A stretch of 64,000 bases of DNA from Methylobacterium pseudosasicola (GTDB lineage Bacteria; Pseudomonadota; Alphaproteobacteria; Rhizobiales; Beijerinckiaceae). The number at the start of each line of letters is the position of its first letter. The stretch's first letter is position 1. The notes under the pieces were generated by a model. It worked only from the letters and a program-made list of their open reading frames with translations. It was not told where the DNA came from and did no database searches. Positions 1-8,762 of this stretch are shown here, piece after piece. Both the position numbers and the translations under genes were made by a program. The stretch lies in assembly GCF_900114535.1 (NCBI RefSeq), contig NZ_FOTK01000005.1, positions 62,001 to 126,000 of the forward strand, in the 5' to 3' direction.

Positions 1-553
1 CGAAGGGCTGGCCGATGGAATACTTGTAGGCCATCGCCGCCAGCGTCGGCATCTTGGCGATCATGCGGATCGACGCGATCATCCGCTGGCTCTCGTCCGT
101 GATGTCGGTCGAGTCATGGTAGAAGGCCGAGAGCGCGCCGACCGAGGCGACCATCACGGCCATCGGGTGGGCATCGCGGCGGAAGCCGGTGAAGAACCGG
201 TTCATCTGGTCGTGCACCATGGTGTGGCGCGTGACCCGGTAGTCGAAATCGGCCTTCTGAGCCTCGGTCGGCAGGGCGCCGAACAGCATCAGGTAGCAGG
301 TCTCGAGGAAGTCGCCCTTCTCGGCGAGCTGCTCGATCGGGTAGCCGCGATAGAGCAGCACGCCCTCGTCGCCGTCGATGTAGGTGATCTTCGATTCGCA
401 GGAGGCCGTCGAGGTGAAGCCCGGGTCGAAGGTGAAAGCGCCGGTCTTGGCGTAGAGCTTGCCGATATCGATGACGTCCGGGCCGATCGTGCCGGATTTG
501 ACCGGCAGTTCGATCTCCTTGCCGTCCACGGTGATGGTGCTGGATGCGCTCAT
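1..553 (-). CDS. gltA: Citrate synthase, N-terminal part (runs off the left edge)
   Basis: Type II citrate synthase condenses acetyl-CoA with oxaloacetate at the entry to the TCA cycle, in the cytoplasm. The reverse strand from the ATG at 553 gives about 184 residues beginning [18 protein letters not shown], followed by the family segments [28 protein letters not shown] and [18 protein letters not shown]. The reading frame is open to base 1, so the catalytic C-terminal half lies outside the window. It is preceded by gltX on the same strand, with a strong hairpin between them, so the two are probably separate transcripts. The identification is firm. Confidence 0.95.
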   Translation of the reverse strand, partial: MSASSTITVDGKEIELPVKSGTIGPDVIDIGKLYAKTGAFTFDPGFTSTASCESKITYIDGDEGVLLYRGYPIEQLAEKGDFLETCYLMLFGALPTEAQKADFDYRVTRHTMVHDQMNRFFTGFRRDAHPMAVMVASVGALSAFYHDSTDITDESQRMIASIRMIAKMPTLAAMAYKYSIGQPF

Positions 554-783
554 GGAACGTGGACCCTTCTCTGGCGACGTGGCGGATGCCGGCCTCGGGC
601 TGCCCGAGGCGACCCCGGGGCCGGAGCACGCCGCGTCATGTTGCGGGTGCTCACGCGCATGGGTTACCCAAACGGCAGTGCAGCAGCAACGGGGTCGGTG
701 ACAACCCGACCCCATCGCCAAGCGAAATCCCGTCAAGCGAAATCCGGGCCGGGGGCCGCGGTTCCCGCCCGTGCCGTCAGCGC

Positions 784-822
784 GACAGGACCGTCCTGGA
801 TTTCATCCAGGACGGTCCTGTC
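784..822. terminator. 18-bp perfect hairpin between gltX and gltA
   Basis: Bases 784-801 are the exact reverse complement of 805-822, with a 3-base loop. The hairpin lies 60 bp past the gltX stop and 230 bp before the gltA start. No long T-run follows on either strand, so it is an unusual intrinsic terminator or an RNA-stabilising stem. I see no gene elsewhere in 554-883. Confidence 0.6.
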
Positions 823-883
823 GGTCTCTGCATTGCGCATCGTCTTTTTCCGAAAGCCGGCAACCACCTTTCGGGACGATGCG

Positions 884-2305
884 TCAGGCGGCCTGATCGC
901 CGAGGCGTGCCAGGGTCTCGTCCCGGCCGAGCACCGCCATCACGTCGAACAGGGGCGGGGAGGTGGTCCGCCCGGTGAGCGCAGCGCGCAGCGGTTGGGC
1001 GACCTGCCCGAGTTTGCAGCCTGCGGTTTCGGCATACTGGCGCACGGCGCCTTCGGTCGCCGCCGCGCTCCAGTCGGGCAGGGCTTCCAGCGCCGGCAGC
1101 ACGCCGGCGAGCCGCGCCCGGCCCTCGTCGGACAGGAGCGCCCGGGCCTTGTCGTCGAGCATCAGGGGGCGCTGGGCCGTGAGGTAATAGGCGCTGTCGA
1201 GGAGCTCGATCAGCGTCTTGGCCCGCTCCTTCAGGCCCGGCATGGCCTGGGTCAGCTTGGCCTTGAGGTCGGGCTGGAGCGGCGCCGCGAGGCCGCGCTC
1301 CGGGCCGACGCTCGGCAGGATCGTCTCGATCGCCGCGACGAGATCGGCATCAGCGCTGCCGCGGATGTAGAGGCCGTTGAGGTTGGCGAGCTTGGCGAAG
1401 TCGAACCGCGCCGCCGAGCGCCCCACCGAGCCGAGGTCGAAGGCCGCGATCATCTCCTCGGTGGAGAACACCTCTTGGTCACCGTGGCTCCAGCCCAGCC
1501 GCACCAGATAGTTGCGCAGCGCCGCCGGCAGGTAGCCGAGATCGCGATAGGCCTCGACCCCAAGCGCGCCGTGGCGCTTCGAGAGCTTGGCCCCGTCGGC
1601 GCCGTGGATCAGCGGGATATGGGCCATCCGGGGGATGTCCCAGCCGAGCGCGGAGAAGATCTGGCTCTGGCGGGCGGCGTTGGTGAGGTGGTCGTCGCCC
1701 CGGATGATCTGGGTGACGCCCATGTCATGGTCGTCGACCACGACGGCGAGCATGTAGGTCGGCGTGCCGTCCGACCGGAGCAGCACGAGGTCGTCGAGAT
1801 CGCGGTTGGCCCAGGTCACCCGGCCCTGCACGGCGTCCTCGACCACGGTCTCGCCCTCGGTGGGCGCGCGCAGCCGGATCACCGGCTTGGCCCCGGGGGG
1901 CGCCTCGGACGGGTCGCGGTCGCGCCAGCGCCCATCGTAGCGCGGGGCACGGCCCTCGGCCCGGGCGGTCTCGCGCATCTGCGTGAGTTCCTCGGCGGAG
2001 GCGTAGCAGTAATAGGCGCGGCCGGCCGCCAGCAGTTCCTCGGCGACGGCGCGGTGGCGCTCGGCCCGGGCGAACTGGAAGACCACGTCCCCGTCCCAGT
2101 CGAGGCCGAGCCAGGACAGGCCGTCGAGGATCGCGTCGATCGCACCCTTGGTCGAGCGTTCCCGGTCGGTATCCTCGATGCGCAGCAGCATCTTGCCGCC
2201 GGTATGGCGGGCATAGAGCCAATTGAACAACGCCGTCCGGGCACCGCCGATATGGAGGTAGCCGGTGGGCGAAGGGGCGAAGCGCGTGACGACGGCTGAG
2301 GACAT
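884..2305 (-). CDS. gltX: Glutamyl-tRNA synthetase
   Basis: Class I aminoacyl-tRNA synthetase that charges tRNA-Glu with glutamate. The start at 2305 gives 473 residues beginning [20 protein letters not shown], which contains the HIGH-like nucleotide motif right at the N-terminus. The KMSKS-equivalent KLSKRHGA lies near the middle. An upstream in-frame start would add 29 residues with no family similarity, so it is rejected. Length matches the family. The gene is divergent from comEC across 170 bp, which should hold both promoters. Confidence 0.96.
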   Translation of the reverse strand: MSSAVVTRFAPSPTGYLHIGGARTALFNWLYARHTGGKMLLRIEDTDRERSTKGAIDAILDGLSWLGLDWDGDVVFQFARAERHRAVAEELLAAGRAYYCYASAEELTQMRETARAEGRAPRYDGRWRDRDPSEAPPGAKPVIRLRAPTEGETVVEDAVQGRVTWANRDLDDLVLLRSDGTPTYMLAVVVDDHDMGVTQIIRGDDHLTNAARQSQIFSALGWDIPRMAHIPLIHGADGAKLSKRHGALGVEAYRDLGYLPAALRNYLVRLGWSHGDQEVFSTEEMIAAFDLGSVGRSAARFDFAKLANLNGLYIRGSADADLVAAIETILPSVGPERGLAAPLQPDLKAKLTQAMPGLKERAKTLIELLDSAYYLTAQRPLMLDDKARALLSDEGRARLAGVLPALEALPDWSAAATEGAVRQYAETAGCKLGQVAQPLRAALTGRTTSPPLFDVMAVLGRDETLARLGDQAA

Positions 2306-2475
2306 CGGGCCGATATGTTCGGGGGCGGAGGGCGAAGGGGTAGCGAAGGGGTCGAGGACAGGGCCCGTCGCACGGAATGGCGCCCGTAGCACGAAGCGCT
2401 CGCTGTAGCACGGGCCGATGGGTGCGTTAAGAATCCCGCGCCGGGGCTTGAGTCGTCCGGTTCGGGGCGGGGCGG

Positions 2476-3348
2476 ATGCGGCGGATCGGCGCGAGGCTGG
2501 CAGGCGGCGCGGTGGCGCTGGCCAGCCCGCGCGCCGCCTTGATGCCGGACTTGGGCACCTGGTTCGCCGAAGGCCTCGCCCGGGAGGCGGAGCAGCGCCG
2601 GCTGTTCCCCTGGCTGGCGGTGGCGTTCGGCGCCGGGATCCTGGTGTTCTTCGCGGGCGCGGACGGGACGGCCTGGCTCGCCGCGCCCCTCGTCGGCGCT
2701 GCGCTGGCGCTTGCGCCGGTGCCCGTCCTTGGGGCGCGGCCGGCCGCCCTGGCCGTCGCCCTGGCGCTGGCGGCCGGCTTCCTTGGCTTCGCGGCGGCGA
2801 CCTGGCGGGTCGCGCAGGTGGCGGCCCCGATCCTGGCCCGCACCACGATCGGGCCGCTCACCGGGATGATCGAGGCGCTGGACGAGCGCGAGGTCGGCGC
2901 CCGCCTGGTGATCCGGGTGGAGAGCTTCGCCGGGCTCGACCCCGCGGCGAGGCCGCTCCGGGTGCGGGTCTCGTTCCGGAAGGCGCCGCCCCTCCGACCC
3001 GGGGATTTCATCGCCGCTACGGCGCGGCTGCTGCCCCCCCCCGAGGCGGCACGGCCCGGGGGCTACGACTTCGCCCGGGATGCCTATTTCCAGGGGATCG
3101 GCGCAGTGGGCTCGCTGCTCGGCGCGATCACGGTCCGGGAACCGCCCGCACCGCCGCCACTGCGCCTGCAGCTCGCCGCCCTGCTGGACGAGGCCCGCAA
3201 CGCGCTGACCCGCCGGATCGCGCAGGCCGAGGGCGGCCAGGCGGGGGCGGTGGCCGCGGCCCTGGTCACGGGCAAGCGCGGGCTGATCGGCCCGGCCGCC
3301 AACGACGCGCTCCGGGCCGCGGGCATCTATCACGTCGTCTCGATTTAA
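2476..3348 (+). pseudogene. comEC: ComEC/Rec2 DNA-uptake channel, 5' half, cut by the element
   Basis: ComEC forms the inner-membrane channel for single-stranded DNA during natural transformation. This fragment has the hydrophobic N-terminus, the DUF4131-type region (about residues 95-200) and the start of the Competence domain, ending GIYHVVS followed by two foreign codons and TAA at 3346-3348. The rest of the gene, starting VSISGLHM, resumes at 32596. The break falls exactly at the junction with the element, so this is disruption by integration and not decay. The remnant lacks all later transmembrane segments and cannot form a channel. Confidence 0.93.
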
Positions 3349-3362
3349 CGGTTGACCGGCAA
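3331..3362. other. attL: left junction and integrase arm
   Basis: The host half reads CACGTCGTCTC with the 5-bp core GTCTC at 3337-3341. On the element side, 3350-3362 reads GGTTGACCGGCAA, whose reverse complement shares the pattern TTGC-N4-CAACC with the right end of the element. These inverted arms are the expected attP architecture for a large serine recombinase. Confidence 0.75.
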
Positions 3363-3387
3363 ACGGTAAGCGTCGAGGCTCGGTGGT

Positions 3388-5052
3388 ATGACCGACGAGC
3401 GCCCCCGGGCCTACAGCTACATACGCCTCTCTTCCGACCGCCAGCTCAAGGGCGATGGCGAGCGACGTCAGGCCGAGCTTCGTGATGCCTTCGTCGCGTG
3501 TCACGGTCTCATCCTCGACGACACCCTACGTGACCTCGGGATCTCGGCGTTCGACGGCACGAACAAGACCAAAGGCGCCCTCGGCGTGTTCCTCAGGAAG
3601 GTCGAGGCGGGCGAGGTTCCCCGCGGGAGCTACCTACTGGTGGAGAGCCTGGATCGCCTAAGCCGCGAGCACGTCCTCACCGCCCTGCGTTCGTTCCTGG
3701 CGCTGATCGAGGCTGGAATCGTGGTCGCGACCCTCGGCGACGATTGCATCTATTCGGAGGAGAGCGTCAACGGGAACTGGACCCAGCTCATCGTCTCGCT
3801 TGCGGTGATGAGCCGGGCACACGAGGAGAGTGCCCGCAAGGTCCAGCGGCTTCGGGCAGCCTGGGTCCGTAAGCGCGAGCAAACGGAGTTGAAGCTTACG
3901 GCCAAGGCTCCCGCCTGGCTGGAGCTCCTCCCGGACCGACGTTCGTTCAAGCCCATTGACGAGCGCGTGCTGATCGTCGAGCGGATGCTTGAGGAGCTCG
4001 CGGCTGGTATCGGCCGCGACAAAATCGCCAGACGCCTCAACGCCGAGGGCGTGAAGCCCTGGGGCGGCGGCCGAGAGTGGCACGGCGGGACGGTCACGAA
4101 GTACACGGACAACCCCGCGCTGATCGGCATCTTTCAGCCCTGCCGGAAAGAGGCGAGCGTGGTGGACGGCGTCCGACGGGAGCGCCGCATACCCGTTGGC
4201 GACCCGATCCCGGACTACTATCCCCGGGTCATTTCCGAGGACCTCTGGAAGCGGGCGCGCAGCGCGTCCAACAAGCGCGCCAGGAAGTTCGTCGCCAACC
4301 CGGGCGGACGCAAGGGGACGGTATACAGCAACCTCTTTTCGAGGCTGGCGGTTTGCGACGCCTGCGGTAGCCCAATGAACTACCGGGACAGAGGGCCACG
4401 GAGCACGCCGTGCCTGCGGTGCAGCGGCAACCGGAACGGCACCTGCGCCAACGAGACATATCCGCGCTATCGACCGTTGGAGCGCGCCGTCCTTTCTTGG
4501 GCGATGCTCTCGGACAGGCCGCAGCACGTTCCCGCGACGGCCGAGGACGAGACAGTCGCGGCGGCGGAGCGGCTCCGCGACGAGCTGCGCGCCGCCGTCG
4601 ACAACCTCGTCGCCGCCATCGAGCGCGGAGCGGCCTTGGATGACCGCTTGGCGCTTCGCCAATCCGATCTCGCCCGAGCCGAGGAGGACCTCGCGGCTGC
4701 ACGCCGCGAAGCGAGCGCCGCACCGCCCATTTCAACGCCAGAGGTCGCCCGCGGCATCCTCTCGGCTATCGCGGATCTGGACGGAATGCCGGCGGACGAG
4801 CAGTACGCTGCACGTGCCGCTGCGGCACAAGAGCTTCGAGACCTCATCACGGAGATCCGCTGCCACGTCGATGGCAGCGTGACGGTCTGGCGGGGGGAAT
4901 GGGGGTTCCGTATCCGTACCGACGGGGGCGAGGCCTGGATCGAGGGGGGCGTGAACGCCGCACCTGGAGAGTGCCTTGCGCTGCGTTGGGAGAACAAGGC
5001 CGGCGCGGTGGCCGACCTGTTTCTACCCCCGATCCGTGCGGACGCGCTCTGA
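3388..5052 (+). CDS. Large serine integrase of the element
   Basis: Site-specific recombinase of 554 residues that would integrate and excise the element. The N-terminal resolvase fold has YIRLSSDRQ, with Ser15 as the expected nucleophile and Arg13 beside it, and SLDRLSRE near residue 90. The recombinase DNA-binding domain spans about residues 160-300. A zinc ribbon follows (CDACG near 325, then CLRC and a later Cys), then a coiled coil at about 385-450. It starts 47 bp inside attL, the usual place for such integrases. Target choice (comEC) is inferred from the junctions. Confidence 0.93.
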   Translation: MTDERPRAYSYIRLSSDRQLKGDGERRQAELRDAFVACHGLILDDTLRDLGISAFDGTNKTKGALGVFLRKVEAGEVPRGSYLLVESLDRLSREHVLTALRSFLALIEAGIVVATLGDDCIYSEESVNGNWTQLIVSLAVMSRAHEESARKVQRLRAAWVRKREQTELKLTAKAPAWLELLPDRRSFKPIDERVLIVERMLEELAAGIGRDKIARRLNAEGVKPWGGGREWHGGTVTKYTDNPALIGIFQPCRKEASVVDGVRRERRIPVGDPIPDYYPRVISEDLWKRARSASNKRARKFVANPGGRKGTVYSNLFSRLAVCDACGSPMNYRDRGPRSTPCLRCSGNRNGTCANETYPRYRPLERAVLSWAMLSDRPQHVPATAEDETVAAAERLRDELRAAVDNLVAAIERGAALDDRLALRQSDLARAEEDLAAARREASAAPPISTPEVARGILSAIADLDGMPADEQYAARAAAAQELRDLITEIRCHVDGSVTVWRGEWGFRIRTDGGEAWIEGGVNAAPGECLALRWENKAGAVADLFLPPIRADAL

Positions 5053-5280
5053 AATGGAATGCGGTCCGGCGACTTCCCAGTCTCACCGCTACGTTCGCAG
5101 GTGTGGCGACGCGTCGACGAAGCTCGCGCAAGCGCACTCCGTTACCGTGAAAGTCCGAACCCATTCTCAGGTGTCAGCCATTGGGCCGGCGTTCCGGCAC
5201 TCGGCGCCCCCATAACGGGCGGAGAGACCACCCGGAGCGCAATGCGTTGCGCAAGGCGGAACGATTGAAACCGGTTCGTC

Positions 5281-6432
5281 TCAGCCCACGGCGAGGTCCT
5301 GTAAGAGATCAGCATAGGTGGGACGACGCGCTACCGGCCCCACGACGGATCTGAAGTCGCTACAGCGGGCGGATGCCCGGGCGACGTTGCCGAACGTCCC
5401 CTTGTCGACGCTCGTCATTCGGGCGTAGGGCGAGAGGCAGACGAGATGCACGTCGTTCAGAGAGCTGCCCTTGCGGCGGAGCGGCTCTTGTCCGAACCGC
5501 TCCAGGGCATCGCCAATCACGGCCGACGGCATCCTGTCCGTGTGCACGCGCTCCACGACCGCACAAGGGTCGATGCCCACGCCGTCCGCGGCGATGAGGG
5601 CCCGATGTCGGTGATGCGAGATCCTGAGGAGATCCCGCAGCCTAGCGTCGGGAACGATTTCGTCACGGCGAAGGCCCATCCGCCCGAGCAGCCAACGGAT
5701 CGGGTGAACGCCGGCCTGCCCGGGCTGCCGAAGCGCCTCGCGCACGCTCGCGGTGAACTCGTCGGCCACGGCGCGGGGATCCTCGATCCGCCGGTCCCCA
5801 CGGTCGACGACCTCGCTGACCATCTTGGCGCCGAACCGCTCCATGAAGGCCGCTTGATCCTCGGCGGTCCGGAGCGGTAGCCGCAGGAGTTCGGCGACCG
5901 TCACATCCGGCGGCCCTTCCACATCGGCGCGGGACAAGGCGACGGTTCGCCTGTTCCGTGACGCCTGCGCCCGAAGCATCTCACCCAGGATCGGTCCGGC
6001 GTCGTCGATGTGCCGCATGACATCCGAGCCGGGTGCATAGGCGAACATGTTCGGTCGGGCCGCGGTGGCGACGGTAACCGGGTCCGAGGTCCTGACATCC
6101 AGCGCTGCCGCGATCTCCGAGCCGAGTACGTCGACCACGCTGCCGAACCCGGCCTCCGGGCCGTGGCGGCTACGAACGTAGGCAATCAGCGGCATGGAAC
6201 GGAGGAAGGCCGAGCGGTTCGCTCGTACCTCGGGATCGGCGTGGCCGTGGATCTCGGCGATGTGCTCGAAGCCGAACGCGCAAACCCACCCGGCCTGATC
6301 GAGAGCGTCCCCAAACGATCCAGCGCGTCGCCGGTCGTCGGCGCGACGGGAACAGGCATCCCGGACCCACTGACCGAAGTGCGACGTGTCCAGGACCAGG
6401 AGCTTGGCCTCTCGCACCACCGAGCATCCCAT
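5281..6432 (-). CDS. PIN-like domain protein of unknown role
   Basis: The 383-residue protein begins MGCSVVREAKLLVLDTSHFGQ; the chosen ATG at 6432 avoids an Arg/Pro-rich 80-residue extension typical of non-coding frames. LVLDTSHF near the N-terminus, FEHIAEIHGH near residue 60, and the C-terminal stretch HLVCLSPYARMTSVDKGTF resemble the spaced acidic residues of PIN-like nucleases. I cannot assign a named family. It lies downstream of the helicase operon on the same strand, after a 307-bp gap, so it may be an effector of that system or an independent cargo gene. Confidence 0.6.
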   Translation of the reverse strand: MGCSVVREAKLLVLDTSHFGQWVRDACSRRADDRRRAGSFGDALDQAGWVCAFGFEHIAEIHGHADPEVRANRSAFLRSMPLIAYVRSRHGPEAGFGSVVDVLGSEIAAALDVRTSDPVTVATAARPNMFAYAPGSDVMRHIDDAGPILGEMLRAQASRNRRTVALSRADVEGPPDVTVAELLRLPLRTAEDQAAFMERFGAKMVSEVVDRGDRRIEDPRAVADEFTASVREALRQPGQAGVHPIRWLLGRMGLRRDEIVPDARLRDLLRISHHRHRALIAADGVGIDPCAVVERVHTDRMPSAVIGDALERFGQEPLRRKGSSLNDVHLVCLSPYARMTSVDKGTFGNVARASARCSDFRSVVGPVARRPTYADLLQDLAVG

Positions 6433-6739
6433 CACGAGTGACCCGGCGCGTGGTCGAGGAGATACGTCCCGCGGCGGGGTATGCGAAGGTTCCGGGCGGC
6501 GACGCGAACTCGGTATCCACGCCATGCGCCGAGGTTGGCCGAGCCACGAATTGCGCGCGGTCTCCGGTAGCGGAAGCGTCCGCCCCCGGGGACGGGATCG
6601 TGCCCGACACATCGACCTGAATGGGTGCGGAGCACCGACGGATTCGAGCGTTGCTGGATCCAGGATCCGCAAGCCTCGGCCACCGTGGCGCCGCCCGTGT
6701 TAGCCGAGGCTCCGAACCCGAAACGGAACACTGCCTGCA
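6433..6739. other. Intergenic gap in the defence region
   Basis: This 307-bp stretch lies between the PIN-like gene and the end of the long operon. All frames give Arg/Pro-rich low-complexity translation, and I see no convincing gene or hairpin. It may hold a promoter for the PIN-like gene. Confidence 0.4.
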
Positions 6740-7369
6740 TCACGCCGGAAGCCCCAGGGCTTGCGCGGCCATGGAACGAAAATCTGCGACCATCGCCTCG
6801 ACCGCGGGTCGATCCGGCAGCGTCGCGAGATTGACCCTCCTTCCGACGATCCTGAAGGGGCCCCTCGGGTGGTTCATGGGGATATCGTCGTGGACGGGCT
6901 TCGCCACGTTTTGCCAGACCCAGTTGTGCCAGTTCCTCGGGACCCCTTCGTCGCAAAGCCAAAGGTACAGCCACAGCGACGAGGATGTTTCCTCGGCAGC
7001 TTTGAAACGTGCCGGGTCGAACTCGCTCGCCTCCGCGTATCCCTCGTGCACGTCGTCAGCCTGTACGCGTAGCTCGACCATCCATTCGCCAGCCTTTGGT
7101 GCGTTGCGGTCGGCGCCTCCGGGTAGGAACAGGAAGCAGGCTTCGGCGAGCGGCAGGAAATCCCAGGCCCATCGGTCCATGGGGTTGCCGGTCAGCTGCG
7201 GCGGCGGGTCGCCGATCCTGGGGCGCCACGCATAGAATTCGTGATCCGGGAACGCCGCGAGAACGACCCGTGCCAGGTCCAGGATACGGCGTTGGTAGGA
7301 CCACAGGAGCCTATACGCCTGACGCACGTCCCGGAGGGCATCGGCGAGATCGGGGTCCACGTCGGGCAT
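6740..7369 (-). CDS. Unknown protein, last gene of the Druantia-like operon
   Basis: A 209-residue soluble protein starting MPDVDPDLADALRDVRQAYR. It is rich in Trp and acidic residues, with segments such as DHEFYAWRPRIGDPPP and WLCDEGVPRNWHNWVWQN. I recognise no domain, catalytic motif, signal peptide or membrane segment. The ATG at 7369 lies a few bases past the stop of the preceding nuclease gene; a GTG overlapping that stop (7378) is an alternative start. Close spacing implies co-transcription with the nuclease, so it may be a partner or immunity protein for it. Confidence 0.7.
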   Translation of the reverse strand: MPDVDPDLADALRDVRQAYRLLWSYQRRILDLARVVLAAFPDHEFYAWRPRIGDPPPQLTGNPMDRWAWDFLPLAEACFLFLPGGADRNAPKAGEWMVELRVQADDVHEGYAEASEFDPARFKAAEETSSSLWLYLWLCDEGVPRNWHNWVWQNVAKPVHDDIPMNHPRGPFRIVGRRVNLATLPDRPAVEAMVADFRSMAAQALGLPA

Positions 7370-7374
7370 GTGCG

Positions 7375-8223
7375 TCACATCCTGCGCAGAGCGGCATGAG
7401 CATACGCCGCGGGTCGCATGCCTTGGATCCGGTCCGGCCAATCGGCGAGGGCATCCCCCGAGGGATCGGCCTGGGGCTCGTCGCCAAGGAAGAGGGCCAT
7501 CGCGGCGAACGTACGCCCGGATCGATCGAAGGCTGCGGATGCGGGGCGCGCGATGTCGGCCAGCCGGGTCGCATGGAGATGTCCATGGAGTGCCAGGGCA
7601 TCGAGCACGTCCGAAACGATGCGCCCGTCCCTGCCTTCGGCAAGCGCACCCGACAACGTGTCGGCGAGGGCGCCCCAGCCCAAGGGAACGACGCGGAATC
7701 CCTCCGGCATCGAAACCCGGCCGGACGACGCGATGGCCGAGGCTACGCAGGTGGACGCCCCTCCCCAGGTGCCGACCGCCACGAGGGCGACCCGCCGGTC
7801 CGGATCCTCCTCGGGATGGGCCTCAACGTGAGCGCGCCACTCACGGTCCCACTGGCCCGGGTCGTGGTCCGCTCCCCGCTTGCATTCGAAGATCAGGTCG
7901 AAGCGCCGCGCCGGCCGACCATGGTCGAACCTCATCCATAAGTCGGGCTCGACGGGCTTGAAGCCCCTGGCCGTCGTCAACGACCACCCCGGCCAGAACT
8001 GGACATCCACGAGCCGGACGGGGTCCGCCCCGGCCGGCAACGCGCCCCGCGTGGCTCGAAGGAGCACGTCCCAGAGATGGGCGGGTTCCAGGTAGACGAG
8101 ACGCGAGAAGACCGCCGCGGTGAGCGGGTCCTCGGCCGATCGGAACACGCTCCGGTATGAATCGCCCGGGCGGGCCGAGTCCGGCAACGTACGGCCTTTT
8201 CCGCCGAGGATCGCTTTCAGCAT
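7375..8223 (-). CDS. PD-(D/E)XK-type nuclease in the defence operon
   Basis: A predicted 282-residue protein. Around residues 100-135 it has EPDLWMRFDHGRPARRFDLIFECKRG, matching the D...(D/E)XK core of restriction-like nucleases (Asp in PDLW, then ECK), followed by a QWDREW helix. This supports DNA cleavage, but the substrate is unknown. The ATG at 8223 overlaps the last codons of vsr by 7 bp, so translation is coupled. Its position after the methyltransferase, helicase and Vsr genes suggests a restriction role. No close named family is recognised. Confidence 0.72.
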   Translation of the reverse strand: MLKAILGGKGRTLPDSARPGDSYRSVFRSAEDPLTAAVFSRLVYLEPAHLWDVLLRATRGALPAGADPVRLVDVQFWPGWSLTTARGFKPVEPDLWMRFDHGRPARRFDLIFECKRGADHDPGQWDREWRAHVEAHPEEDPDRRVALVAVGTWGGASTCVASAIASSGRVSMPEGFRVVPLGWGALADTLSGALAEGRDGRIVSDVLDALALHGHLHATRLADIARPASAAFDRSGRTFAAMALFLGDEPQADPSGDALADWPDRIQGMRPAAYAHAALRRM

Positions 8224-8735
8224 TCGGGCCGCCCCCCGGTCTCCGCCGCGAGCGCCCCTGCGGAGGGAGGCTCGGCGCGGCGTGGCTTCGCGGTCGGGGC
8301 AGGGTAATCGCCGGTCGGCTCGTCGCCCGCCAACCATCGGGCCACGAACTCCGCGCAGTCCGAGGGATCCGCCTTACCGGTCAGGCCACACTCCCATATC
8401 GTCGCGACACGCCACCCGGCGGCGAGCAACGTGTCCACCGCCCTCCGATCCCGAGCCTCGTTCGCCCGGAACTTCTCGTTCCAGAAGTCGGCGTTGGACT
8501 TCGGTGTCGTCGTCTTCCAGCAGCCGTGCCGATGCCAGAAGCAGCCGTGCACGAAGACGCAGGCCCGGCGCTTCCGGAAGACGATGTCCGGTCTACCGGG
8601 CAGCTCCTTGGCATGGAGGCGGTATCGCAGCCCCAGGGCATGAAGCCCCTGGCGTAGTGCCACCTCGGGCCCGGTGTTCTTTTGCCGAACGCTGCGCATG
8701 ATGGCGGAGCGCTTGATCGGGTCGACGCTGTCCAT
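8217..8735 (-). CDS. vsr: Very short patch repair (Vsr) endonuclease
   Basis: Vsr nicks beside the T of T:G mismatches that arise when 5-methylcytosine deaminates. The 172-residue product has the family signature in order: MRSVRQKNTGPE, RYRLHAKELPGRPDIVF (catalytic Asp in PDIV), VFVHGCFWHRHGC (active-site histidines) and GWRVATIWEC. A Pro/Ala-rich tail of about 40 residues extends beyond the usual end. It sits 27 bp after the helicase gene and in one operon with a C5-cytosine methyltransferase, the enzyme class whose damage Vsr repairs. Confidence 0.93.
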   Translation of the reverse strand: MDSVDPIKRSAIMRSVRQKNTGPEVALRQGLHALGLRYRLHAKELPGRPDIVFRKRRACVFVHGCFWHRHGCWKTTTPKSNADFWNEKFRANEARDRRAVDTLLAAGWRVATIWECGLTGKADPSDCAEFVARWLAGDEPTGDYPAPTAKPRRAEPPSAGALAAETGGRPEC

Positions 8736-8762
8736 TCCCCGGCCACGCCCTCCGCCATGTCG

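Noticed and set aside
116..2299. 727-residue open frame on the plus strand
   Set aside because: Antisense to gltA and gltX, no recognisable domain.
3331..3362. tRNA gene as attachment site
   Set aside because: Both flanks are comEC coding sequence; no tRNA structure is present.
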